45,782 nt of DNA from Oscillospiraceae bacterium (GTDB lineage Bacteria; Bacillota; Clostridia; Oscillospirales; SIG519), in the NCBI GenBank assembly GCA_015067255.1, contig SVMS01000015.1, positions 1 through 45,782 on the forward strand, written 5' to 3'. A program made the translations under genes and the position numbers. This document shows positions 17,216 through 24,414 of this stretch, piece after piece. A model generated the notes under the pieces. It made no database searches and was not told the DNA's origin. It saw only the letters and a list, made by a program, of their open reading frames with translations. The number at the start of each line of letters is the position of its first letter. Position 1 is the stretch's first letter.

Positions 17216-18074
17216 AAAAATCAATATATCAACGCTGTTGTCAGAGGTAAGCGAAATTATAAAAGGAGCGCTGTTAGGCGCTCCCGAGCTTATATTGACC
17301 TATACTCAGCATCTTACAAATGCTACGGGGAAAATGTTCAGAGCAAGGCTTTTGCTTGTTTCGTCCTGGGAAGCTGATAAAGAAATATCGCAAGAGGCTA
17401 AAATTTTAGCGGCAGCCGCAGAGCTTGTGCATCTGGCAAGCCTTGTGCACGATGACGTTATGGACAGAGCCGACAAACGCAGAGGCATACAGACACTCAA
17501 CAGCAAATTTTCCGATAAAGAGGCTGTGATATGCGGTGATTATATTATAGCAATAGCAATAAAGCTTATTTCAAGGATTGAGCTAAAAGAGAAAAAGAAG
17601 AATTTTCCTGACTATGCTTCAAAAATGTGTGAGGGACAGCTCAGGGAATTTCTTAATATAAATAATGTAACAATGAGTGCCTATACCTATTTTAGAATTA
17701 TAAAAGGCAAAACAGCGGCGCTTTTTGAAGCTGTATGCTTTGCAGGGGCAAGTCTTTGTGAAGCAGAGGATATAAACAGATATAAAAAAATCGGGCATTA
17801 TTCCGGAATGGCATTTCAGCTTATGGACGATTACAGAGATGTAAAGCAAAGCACAGAGCTTAAAAATGCAAATTCCGATATAAAAAACGGAGTTGTTACT
17901 TTACCTCAAATTCTTGCCTTTTGCAAGGGACGGGAATTCGGAGAGGAAAAGACCTATGAATGTGCAAAAAAATATATACAAAAAGCAATAAAAGAAATAG
18001 AGCTGTTAAAGGCAACGGAGTCAAAAAAACAAGCTTTGAAGGATATCATTTTAAAAATACAGGAGAAAAAATGA
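17208..18074 (+). CDS. trans-Polyprenyl diphosphate synthase (DmkB-like)
   Basis: It builds the long isoprenoid chain for a quinone. The 288-residue protein has the first aspartate-rich motif in LVHDDVMDRADKRRG, the CxxQ-like helix region and the second motif in QLMDDYRDVKQS; GKMFRARLLL precedes them in place of the usual GK-RP-R substrate site. ATG 17208 lies inside the end of ndh2 (8-base overlap), with AGAAGGTGG ahead. The next gene is a UbiA prenyltransferase, as with dmkB/dmkA of Listeria, so a demethylmenaquinone-type product dedicated to EET is likely. Short-chain specificity cannot be excluded. Confidence 0.85.
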   Translation: MTEKINISTLLSEVSEIIKGALLGAPELILTYTQHLTNATGKMFRARLLLVSSWEADKEISQEAKILAAAAELVHLASLVHDDVMDRADKRRGIQTLNSKFSDKEAVICGDYIIAIAIKLISRIELKEKKKNFPDYASKMCEGQLREFLNINNVTMSAYTYFRIIKGKTAALFEAVCFAGASLCEAEDINRYKKIGHYSGMAFQLMDDYRDVKQSTELKNANSDIKNGVVTLPQILAFCKGREFGEEKTYECAKKYIQKAIKEIELLKATESKKQALKDIILKIQEKK

Positions 18075-18931
18075 AGGGCTTTTTAAAGTATGTAGAAATA
18101 ACAACTAAAATAACAAGCTTTTTCCCCTTTATAATGATTATAGTCTATCTTTTGAAATCGGGCTTTGAAATAGATATCACTAAAACTGCAGTTTTCTTTC
18201 TCTCAATGCTTTTATTCGATTTATGCACAACGGCAATAAATAATTATACCGATAAAAAAGAGCTTACCGTAAGCAAAAGGATAGCTCTTTTTACAATTAT
18301 TGTTTTACTTTTTTCAAGCACAGCATTGGGAATATGGCTAGTTTTTTTAACAGATATATCGGTGCTTATTTTGGGAATTATCTGCTTTTTTTGCGGATTT
18401 ATTTATAACTGCGGACCTATTCCTCTTTCGGCACTGCCCTTGGGAGAGCTTTTTTCAGGTTTGTGCTACGGCTTTTTTATTCCCCTTATTCTTATGTATA
18501 TAAACGTGCCGTCGGGATTTTTATATTCCTTTAAAGTGGGAAGCGAGATAATTCTCACTGTCAATACTCTTGAGCTATTAAAGCTTATTTTAATTTGTAT
18601 TGCGCCCATTTTTGCCACAGCGGGAATAATGCTTGCCAACAACATCTGCGATGTGGAATACGATATAAAAATAGGACGTTATACTTTAGCATATTATCTT
18701 AAAAATAAGGCTTTAATTCTTTTTAAGCTTTTATATTTTATAATTTTTATTTCCTTTATAATTTTAATTTTTTTAAAGAAAAGTTTTATTTTTTCTCTTC
18801 TCTTTTTTATACCCGTATATAAAAATATAAAGACTTTTGAAGAAAAACAGATAAAAGAAGAAACTTTTATTACATCTGTTAAAAATTATATACTTGTAAT
18901 GGTGGCGGAAATTTTATGTCTGGCGCTTTAA
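18071..18931 (+). CDS. UbiA/MenA-family prenyltransferase (DmkA-like)
   Basis: This membrane enzyme probably prenylates 1,4-dihydroxy-2-naphthoate to demethylmenaquinone. The 286-residue protein has about eight hydrophobic spans. The second aspartate motif is clear in NNICDVEYDIKIGR. The first, usually NDxxD-like, is reduced to TTAINNYTDKKE. It overlaps the preceding gene as ATGA with AGGAG upstream, and the following eetA by 16 bases. The context of ndh2, polyprenyl synthase and EetA supports an EET quinone. Confidence 0.83.
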   Translation: MKGFLKYVEITTKITSFFPFIMIIVYLLKSGFEIDITKTAVFFLSMLLFDLCTTAINNYTDKKELTVSKRIALFTIIVLLFSSTALGIWLVFLTDISVLILGIICFFCGFIYNCGPIPLSALPLGELFSGLCYGFFIPLILMYINVPSGFLYSFKVGSEIILTVNTLELLKLILICIAPIFATAGIMLANNICDVEYDIKIGRYTLAYYLKNKALILFKLLYFIIFISFIILIFLKKSFIFSLLFFIPVYKNIKTFEEKQIKEETFITSVKNYILVMVAEILCLAL

Positions 18932-19254
18932 ATAAATATCTCAAAGAATTTATTATAATAATTATAACGGTATTATTGCTCTGTGTTCTTTTATGGACTT
19001 TTTTGTTTCGTAAAGAGGGCGAAAAAGCCTTTGTATATAAAAATGATGAGCTTTTGTTCAGCCTGTCTTTAACAGACCAAAAGCTAATAGAAATAGAAAA
19101 TACACATATAGTTTTAGAGCTTGACGGCAAAGGAAATATAAAATTCAAAAGCTCCGACTGTCCCGATAAGCTTTGCATAAAAAAAGGCAAAATCTCAAAG
19201 CAAGGAGATTTTGCCGCTTGTATACCCAACGGAATTTTAATTCAAATTCAATAG
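18916..19254 (+). CDS. eetA: NusG domain II-like membrane-anchored protein EetA
   Basis: 112 residues: one N-terminal membrane helix (about 10-32), then an extracytoplasmic beta-rich domain ending SDCPDKLCIKKGKISKQGDF and CIPN, the Cys pattern (CPDKLC ... C) typical of NusG domain II-like proteins encoded with Gx-transporter proteins. In Listeria, EetA with EetB is required for electron transfer from the quinone pool to surface flavoproteins. It is the last gene of the plus unit; its last bases overlap the end of the convergent apbE gene by seven bases, so no terminator separates them. Confidence 0.8.
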   Translation: MSGALNKYLKEFIIIIITVLLLCVLLWTFLFRKEGEKAFVYKNDELLFSLSLTDQKLIEIENTHIVLELDGKGNIKFKSSDCPDKLCIKKGKISKQGDFAACIPNGILIQIQ

Positions 19255-20285
19255 CTTTTTATAATTTCTCCATTTTGTAATATCCATATGGCTTTTGCCT
19301 TTTTGTATTTTTTTAAAAGCTCTTTTCCTTCTTCTATACTAAGATTAAAAAGAGCAGTTGAAAGGCAGTCGCCGTCGGAAGCGTTTTGACTTATTATTGT
19401 TACGGCTCTGAAATTGCGGCAGGGATAAAGAGTTTTCGGGTCTATTATATGGCAGTAATTTATGTTGTCTACAGTATAATATCTCTGATAGTCACCACTT
19501 GAGGTAACGGCTGTATCGGCTTGTATTTTTTCGGTAAATATAATTTCATCTTGCTCAAAGGGGCTTTGAATGTCAACACTCCAGGGCTTACCGTTAAGCT
19601 TTGTGCCTATTGCTTTTACATTTCCGCCGACACTTACAATTCCGTTTTTAAGCCCCTTTTCTTTTAAAGCACTACATAGCATATCTACGGCATAGCCCTT
19701 TGCAACAGCGCCTACGTCAAGAGAAAGATGCTTGTCTGAAATATATACTGTGCTGTTTTGCACATCAATTTTTACATTGTCAAAATCAGTGTGCCTTGAA
19801 GCGCTTAGCAGGGCTGAATAATCAGGTAGACTCGCATTTTCGGGATTGTTTATCCCATTTTGTCTGTATTCGTGCCATATTTCTAAAACACTGCCCATAG
19901 CCGTATTTACATTTTTTTCGGTTTTTTCATAGGCTTCTTTGCAAAAAAGTAAAAGGTCAATAATTTCTTTGTCAACCTTTATTTCTTTTACTCCTGCATT
20001 TTCATTTATTGTTTTGATATTATTTGTTTCATAGCTGTTATAGATATCATAAAGCTGATGATATTTTTCTAAAAAAGCTTTAGAAAAGCTTAAATACTGT
20101 TCAAATTCAGCCTCATCTTTACAGTAAAAAACAACGCTTGTAACAGTATCAAAAGGGCCGATAAAAGAGCCTTGAAAGCGTTTTAAAGAGGGTTGACAGG
20201 AGCAAAGACACAACAAAAGCACCAAAGCAGATAAAATAAATCTGCTTTGGTGCTTAATATATGATAATTTAAAAATTTTTTTCAA
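19248..20285 (-). CDS. apbE: FAD:protein FMN transferase, lipoprotein (ApbE/FmnB)
   Basis: It attaches FMN covalently to Thr or Ser of extracytoplasmic proteins, using FAD. The 345-residue protein has a lipoprotein signal (LLCLCSC, lipid Cys near residue 29), FDTVTSVVFY, NTAMGSVLEIWHEY, LDVGAVAKGYAVD, VSVGGNVKAIG, TSSGDYQRYY and the nucleotide-site HIIDPKTLYPC. It starts at TTG 20285, four bases after the lipoprotein gene's stop, with no strong SD of its own, so translation is probably coupled. A 16-bp hairpin followed by U-rich sequence lies inside its signal-peptide codons (20217-20255). The obvious client is the neighbouring PplA-like lipoprotein. Confidence 0.9.
   Translation of the reverse strand: MKKIFKLSYIKHQSRFILSALVLLLCLCSCQPSLKRFQGSFIGPFDTVTSVVFYCKDEAEFEQYLSFSKAFLEKYHQLYDIYNSYETNNIKTINENAGVKEIKVDKEIIDLLLFCKEAYEKTEKNVNTAMGSVLEIWHEYRQNGINNPENASLPDYSALLSASRHTDFDNVKIDVQNSTVYISDKHLSLDVGAVAKGYAVDMLCSALKEKGLKNGIVSVGGNVKAIGTKLNGKPWSVDIQSPFEQDEIIFTEKIQADTAVTSSGDYQRYYTVDNINYCHIIDPKTLYPCRNFRAVTIISQNASDGDCLSTALFNLSIEEGKELLKKYKKAKAIWILQNGEIIKSY
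20217..20255 (-). terminator. Strong hairpin with U-rich tail inside the 5' part of apbE
   Basis: On the minus strand AAGCACCAAAGCAGAT pairs perfectly with ATCTGCTTTGGTGCTT (7-base loop), then TTTTGTTGTG. It looks like an intrinsic terminator for eetB-pplA, but sits about 30 bases into the apbE coding sequence. It could make apbE expression substoichiometric to the lipoprotein. Confidence 0.55.
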
Positions 20286-20289
20286 AAAA

Positions 20290-21318
20290 TCACATCGTTC
20301 CCGCTTTTTTGAAGGCTTGCTTGATTTTATCTATTGCTATTGTAACCTCTGCTTTGATGTCGCTTGAGGTGGGCTTTTTGCTGTCGTCAAGAGCAATATT
20401 TCCTATATCTGTTATAGTTTTTCCCTTAAGAAGCTTTTCAAGGCTCATAGCCTGTTCGTTCCATTCCTTGCCTATTGATGAGGCAGCCTTCATTCCGTAA
20501 TCTTTTCCAAGCTCTGTTTTTGTTTTAAGCTGTGTGGAAGGCTCTGAGGTTATTTTTCCGCTGTTGTCAAAATTGATTGCGGAGCGTATCTCGTCTATTT
20601 TGCTTGCCGTAACATTTCCCGCTGTTCCGTAGCTTACAGCAGTTACTGTAATATCAGCCTGTACGGTGCCGATGTCCTGAGAAGCGTCCTTTGAATTTTC
20701 AATGGTGCTTACAATTCCAAGACCTAACATATCGTCCTTTTTGGAGCCTGAATTTGTTGCGTTTTCAAAAGCTTTTTTTATAGCTTCCTTAAAATTGCCG
20801 ATTGAAATTGTAACTGAGCCTTTGAGGTCGCTGCCGGTGGGATACTGATTTTTATCTACAGCAATACCTTCAATCTCTTTTAAGGTTTTTCCTGTTACAT
20901 AGGTGCTGAAGCTTTTAGCCTGCTCATACCATTCCTTGCCTATTGAAGATGCTTGCTCCATATTATAGCTGTCTTTAAGCTCTGTTTTTGTTTTGGCTTG
21001 ATATGACAGGTCGCTTGTGATTTTTCCTGAGGCTGAAACTGTTGCTTTAACCTCTATTTCATCTACTATGCATTTGACGATTTTTCCTGCATCGTCTACG
21101 CAAATTGCGGCAACGGTACAGTTTGTTATACAAGAGCCGTCCTCTGAGGAGGCGGAGGTTGCCTTTTGACTTGCAACTATACCAAGACCGATTTTTACGG
21201 TATCGGAATTTGTAACCATATCGGAAATATCAGAGCTTATAGTCTGATTGTCTGCAGGGGAACAGGCACTCAAAGAAAAAATAAGAATTAAAAGACAAAT
21301 TGAAATAAATTTTTTCAT
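20290..21318 (-). CDS. Two-repeat surface lipoprotein, PplA-like candidate flavoprotein
   Basis: 342 residues with a lipoprotein signal (FSLSAC, lipid Cys19). Two tandem repeats follow: about 41-188 and 197-342. Both share KTKTEL-K-YxM, ASSIGKEWxEQA, GKT, and a P-T-SD-K--VTI ending. Each repeat ends with Asp and Thr spaced like the ApbE target motif (D-x-x-S-G-A-T): D164...T170 and D320...T326, but the central S-G-A is not kept. Lying between eetB and apbE, it is the best candidate for the terminal FMN-bearing electron carrier, analogous to Listeria PplA. Covalent FMN is inferred. The AGAAAGG SD is good. Confidence 0.72.
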   Translation of the reverse strand: MKKFISICLLILIFSLSACSPADNQTISSDISDMVTNSDTVKIGLGIVASQKATSASSEDGSCITNCTVAAICVDDAGKIVKCIVDEIEVKATVSASGKITSDLSYQAKTKTELKDSYNMEQASSIGKEWYEQAKSFSTYVTGKTLKEIEGIAVDKNQYPTGSDLKGSVTISIGNFKEAIKKAFENATNSGSKKDDMLGLGIVSTIENSKDASQDIGTVQADITVTAVSYGTAGNVTASKIDEIRSAINFDNSGKITSEPSTQLKTKTELGKDYGMKAASSIGKEWNEQAMSLEKLLKGKTITDIGNIALDDSKKPTSSDIKAEVTIAIDKIKQAFKKAGTM

Positions 21319-21336
21319 AATATAACCTTTCTGTAT

Positions 21337-21834
21337 TTAGTTTTTTATATGTGAAAGTGCGGGCATAATAAGCTTGAGAGAAACAGCCGTTATACTGCCG
21401 AAAATACAACCGAAAGCTATATAAACGGGCATGATTTTTAAAAAGAAAGGGTTTGAATAGATAAGGCTTATTACAAAAAGCTGGCCCACATTATGCATTA
21501 CACCGCCTATTATGCCCAGAAAAAGAGTTTTTGCATTGAAAAATTTAAAAATTATCATAGTAAATACTGCCAAAAAGCCTCCTCCTAAGCTTAAAAAGCA
21601 AGCTACAGCGCCTTTTGTAATAAATACAAATAAAGCTTTTAAAAAACAAATTGTTATTGCTCTTTTGGGAGAAAGCAATATTAAAGCATACATTGTTACA
21701 ATGTTGGAAAGACCTATTTTAACTCCCGGAAAAGCAGAAAAAACAGGCGGGAACAGGCTTTCGGCAAAGGAAAGCACAATAGCAAGGGCAAAAAGCATAG
21801 CAGAGAGAGAAAGAGAGTATATTTTATTTTTCAT
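21337..21834 (-). CDS. eetB: Gx-transporter-family membrane protein EetB
   Basis: About 165 residues, nearly all hydrophobic, with five to six spans. It has the family pattern ESLFPPVFSAFPGVKIGLSN, then GGVMHNVGQ near the middle (the Gx/HepI-like family, often labelled heptaprenyl diphosphate synthase component I). In Listeria, EetB pairs with EetA in flavin-based EET. It is the first gene of the minus unit eetB-pplA-apbE. The upstream sequence is extremely AU-rich and I see no SD; ATG 21834 is preferred over a TTG at 21870. Confidence 0.8.
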   Translation of the reverse strand: MKNKIYSLSLSAMLFALAIVLSFAESLFPPVFSAFPGVKIGLSNIVTMYALILLSPKRAITICFLKALFVFITKGAVACFLSLGGGFLAVFTMIIFKFFNAKTLFLGIIGGVMHNVGQLFVISLIYSNPFFLKIMPVYIAFGCIFGSITAVSLKLIMPALSHIKN

Positions 21835-21878
21835 ATTTTTAGTTTTTGTAAAAATTAAAAATATATGCAAAAAATATA

Positions 21879-22059
21879 TTCTTAGGGGATAGGAAAAAAT
21901 GTGCAGAATATGTCAATTTTGCGACGACAAAGCCTTGTCGTCGGTTACCCGACGGTGTACAGAGGTACTCCGAGGGCGAAATTGGCATATAGCATAAAAC
22001 GTGTATTTATAAGAGCCTAACCCGTCTACGCATTAAAAATGCGGACGGGGACCCTAGAA
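21879..22059 (+). ncRNA. Structured non-coding RNA candidate, family not recognised
   Basis: The stretch folds into several helices. A terminal stem pairs TTCTTAGGG (21879-21887) with CCCTAGAA (22052-22059), with one bulge. A long arm (21900-21919 with 21979-21996) encloses two hairpins: GACGACAA/TTGTCGTC (21923-21942) and CCC-CGG-GTAC/GTAC-CCG-GGG (21948-21976). A third hairpin, CCCGTC-CGCATT/AATGCG-GACGGG, lies at 22021-22049. Two G-U pairs in the long arm exist only on the plus strand, and TATATT (21875-21880) lies just upstream, so plus is favoured. On the minus strand it would be the eetB leader. It matches no riboswitch I know; a stand-alone RNA such as a 6S or raiA-type RNA is possible. 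Confidence 0.55.
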
Positions 22060-22076
22060 CCTTGTTGTTTCACAAT

Positions 22077-22112
22077 AAAAAAAGAACGAGCAAAAAACTT
22101 TCTTGCTCGTTC
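22077..22112 (-). terminator. Intrinsic terminator of the hydrogenase-sensor operon
   Basis: GAACGAGCAA (22084-22093) pairs with TTGCTCGTTC (22103-22112). On the minus strand it is followed by seven T residues (22077-22083). It lies 50 bases after the DUF3810 gene, the last of the minus-strand operon. Confidence 0.85.
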
Positions 22113-22165
22113 CTTAAAATCAGTAATTTATTTTATTAAAATGTTTTATGCGCTCTGCGCTTTTT

Positions 22166-23296
22166 TTACATCCCCACGATATTATCTTTTCGCATCTGGG
22201 CAATAATGAGTATTACCGCTTTGCTGTAGCTTATTATGCCGTCGCTTTGTCCTTGGGATATAAGATAGCTGTTGTTTACCGCATTTGAAATTTCAGTAAC
22301 CTTAGTTTCAAATTTATCGGCATAGTCAAAATAATTTTGCCATTCACTTTTAACATAAGGATTTACAGTTTTCATAAGCTGACTGTAAAGCTGCTTGTCG
22401 GTTTTATAAAGAGCATTTCTCACACAGTTAAAGGCGTACATATATCCGCTGTAATTAAAATAAATATCGTCGCTGTTAATGCAGGCAAGATAGCCTACAA
22501 ATTCTGCTTCGTTTTCCGGCATAAAGCCTCTTAAATGGGCAATTTCGTGGCACATTGTCTGAGGCAGAGAAAAGTCGGGGAATAAAATGTTTACGTTTGC
22601 TTCGTAGGTAAAGGGGGAATAAACTCCCGTAGTACCCATATAATTCATAACAATTGAGCTTATAAGCATTGGCTTTGCCCGTACACGCAAGCCTGAAAAA
22701 ATTCTGTTTTGCTGTGCAAGAATATCAAAGCTTTTGTTTCCCTGCTTTGACATTTCTAAAAAGCCGTCCTTATACTTTGATATTCCGTTTTGGTCAAATT
22801 CGATTTCTTGGCAGAGGACATTAAGCTCTTCTATAATATATTCAAGAGCGTCTGCAAGCTCTTCCTTTTGCGGATTTGAAGTATCAAGCTCAAGAGTATC
22901 TGCCGTTTTCACACGGCTGTAATTAAAGGAAAGACCCGTTGTGAATATACAAAAAAGCAAGGAAACAAGGGCACACAAGCCCGACAAAAGACGTACAAGA
23001 GGGGAAAGGGAATTGGTTACCGACGTTTTTCTGTAAGCTCTTATAAATAAAATAATAAGAATTACAGGCAATGCAATAATAAGAAGCTCACAAAGAGAGA
23101 AGGGCAAAAAATTCGTTACAAAACCAAAAGCACCCGAAATGTATTTATGAAAGATGCCTACAATATATTTTTCGGTAAAATAAGGGCAGGATTTAAGCAA
23201 AATATTCAAAAATATAAATATCGGAATTAAAGCAAGAGAACAAAAGCCTGCGATTACAAGGCCTTTTTTCTTTTTCTTCTGACGGTATTTCATCAT
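22166..23296 (-). CDS. DUF3810 membrane zinc metalloprotease-like protein
   Basis: 376 residues. A basic N-terminus (KKKKK) is followed by three hydrophobic segments (about 12-32, 65-87 and 98-122) and a soluble domain with a zinc-protease signature HEIAHLRGF and a later NEAEFVGYLACI, which together would supply two His and a Glu ligand. This is the DUF3810 pattern; no substrate is known. It starts 14 bases after the PHP gene with AAGGAATG ahead, as the last gene of the sensor operon, so membrane-level proteolysis may be tied to that regulation, or the linkage may be incidental. Confidence 0.75.
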   Translation of the reverse strand: MMKYRQKKKKKGLVIAGFCSLALIPIFIFLNILLKSCPYFTEKYIVGIFHKYISGAFGFVTNFLPFSLCELLIIALPVILIILFIRAYRKTSVTNSLSPLVRLLSGLCALVSLLFCIFTTGLSFNYSRVKTADTLELDTSNPQKEELADALEYIIEELNVLCQEIEFDQNGISKYKDGFLEMSKQGNKSFDILAQQNRIFSGLRVRAKPMLISSIVMNYMGTTGVYSPFTYEANVNILFPDFSLPQTMCHEIAHLRGFMPENEAEFVGYLACINSDDIYFNYSGYMYAFNCVRNALYKTDKQLYSQLMKTVNPYVKSEWQNYFDYADKFETKVTEISNAVNNSYLISQGQSDGIISYSKAVILIIAQMRKDNIVGM

Positions 23297-23310
23297 ATTA
23301 AGTACATTCC

Positions 23311-24033
23311 TTAAGCTTTGGATTTTATATATGCTATAACATTCTGAGCATCGGGAGCTTCAAGCTCCATAAAGTTTATATTTTCGTTTATATCCCAAAG
23401 ATAATGGGCATCTGAATTTGAAATATATACATAATCGTTTTTATAAGAGGGGTATTTTTCAAAAAAGAGGCTCTGATTACAGCTTTTTGACAGCTCAAAG
23501 GCACAAAAGCCCATATCCTTTTCAAGAGCACCCATAGTGGCAACCAATGAATTGGAGTCCTTGTCAATGTGGGCGGCAATAGCCACTCCGCCGTAGCTTT
23601 CCACTGTCTGACATACGCTGTAGGTGTCTATTCCCGAAGCAACAATAAGTAAATTCTCACGGCTGCCTGTTACCTCATCGTTTTCATTCATAATAAGCTG
23701 CTGTCCGTAAAGCTCTTCGTCATTTTTAATTTTCAACATTCCGTCATAAACGTAATCTTCAAAAGCCTCGGCTTTTTCAATATCGGCAAAAAGACAGAGA
23801 ATATGAATATCCTCAGAGCTTGTCAATTCCATAGCGGGAAGCACCGTAATTCCTACCTCTTGCCCCACCTTTATTGCGGCTCTGCAGTTTCTTACGCTGT
23901 TGTGGTCGCTTAATGCAATAATATCAAGCTCTTTGATTTTTGCCATATTTACTATGTTGTTGGGAGTCATATCATCGTCGCCGCAGGGGGAAAGACAGGA
24001 ATGAATATGAAGGTCGTAAAAATATTTTTTCAT
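23311..24033 (-). CDS. PHP-domain phosphoesterase
   Basis: 240 residues of a single PHP metal-dependent domain: DLHIHSCLSPCGDDD at the N-terminus (His-x-His metal ligands), ALSDHNSVRN, an AMELTSSEDIHILCLF segment with the ligand Glu and His, AAHIDKDSNS, and NSDAHYLWDI near the C-terminus. PHP proteins hydrolyse phosphoesters; this subtype is regularly found beside putative sensory [FeFe] hydrogenases with DRTGG proteins. It overlaps the DRTGG gene as ATGA without its own SD, so it is translationally coupled. The substrate could be a nucleotide second messenger, but nothing in the sequence shows it. Confidence 0.85.
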   Translation of the reverse strand: MKKYFYDLHIHSCLSPCGDDDMTPNNIVNMAKIKELDIIALSDHNSVRNCRAAIKVGQEVGITVLPAMELTSSEDIHILCLFADIEKAEAFEDYVYDGMLKIKNDEELYGQQLIMNENDEVTGSRENLLIVASGIDTYSVCQTVESYGGVAIAAHIDKDSNSLVATMGALEKDMGFCAFELSKSCNQSLFFEKYPSYKNDYVYISNSDAHYLWDINENINFMELEAPDAQNVIAYIKSKA

Positions 24034-24359
24034 TGTTGTAAAAGACTGTTGAGCTTTATAACGGCAGTTGCAGAGCTGTCATCGGTTTTGAAAATAGTAA
24101 TACCCTCTGTCACAGCTCTTTTTGTAAGAGCTTCGTCTGCATTTGTGCCTTCCGAAAGAATAATACAGCTGACATCTGTAAGCACTGCGACAGCGGCGCA
24201 GTTAACATTTCCTATAACCGTTATCCAAGCATCTGAGCTTTTTGCACGTCCCATTACAAGACTTAGCAAATCGCCGCAGAAAATACCTTCTATTTCTCTG
24301 TCCTCGCCCATATTTACAAGCTCGTATCCTAATTTTTCTTTAATCTCACTTACTTTCAT
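24030..24359 (-). CDS. DRTGG-domain protein (second copy)
   Basis: 109 residues form a single DRTGG domain (starts MKVSEIKEKLGYELV; central GDLLSLVMGRAKSSDAWITV; VLTDVSCIILSEG; ends with TIFKTDDSSATAVIKL). The domain is a small alpha/beta fold seen with CBS pairs or alone; in this setting it may bind a nucleotide. The start lacks an adjacent SD: a near-perfect AAAGGCGGTGAG lies upstream of a 9-bp hairpin (24365-24402), and the ATG follows five bases after the hairpin. Confidence 0.82.
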   Translation of the reverse strand: MKVSEIKEKLGYELVNMGEDREIEGIFCGDLLSLVMGRAKSSDAWITVIGNVNCAAVAVLTDVSCIILSEGTNADEALTKRAVTEGITIFKTDDSSATAVIKLNSLLQQ

Positions 24360-24364
24360 TACAA

Positions 24365-24414
24365 ACAGGCTGTCGCCCTGTAAAACAGAAAAAACAGCCT
24401 GTACTCACCGCCTT
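24365..24414 (-). promoter_or_regulatory. SD separated from its start codon by a hairpin
   Basis: On the minus strand AAAGGCGGTGAG (about 24404-24415) is followed by ACAGGCTGT pairing with ACAGCCTGT (24394-24402 with 24365-24373), then TTGTA and the ATG at 24359. If the hairpin is folded, SD and ATG come within about seven bases, the optimal distance. If unfolded, they are about 45 bases apart. Confidence 0.55.

Noticed and set aside
17960-18070. N-terminal extension of the UbiA-family protein
   Set aside because: It overlaps the end of the polyprenyl synthase in another frame; AGGAG plus ATG at 18071 is the clear start.
21835-22080. FMN riboswitch controlling the EET genes
   Set aside because: None of the highly conserved RFN-element sequences are present; the fold seen is different, and G-U pairs favour the opposite strand.
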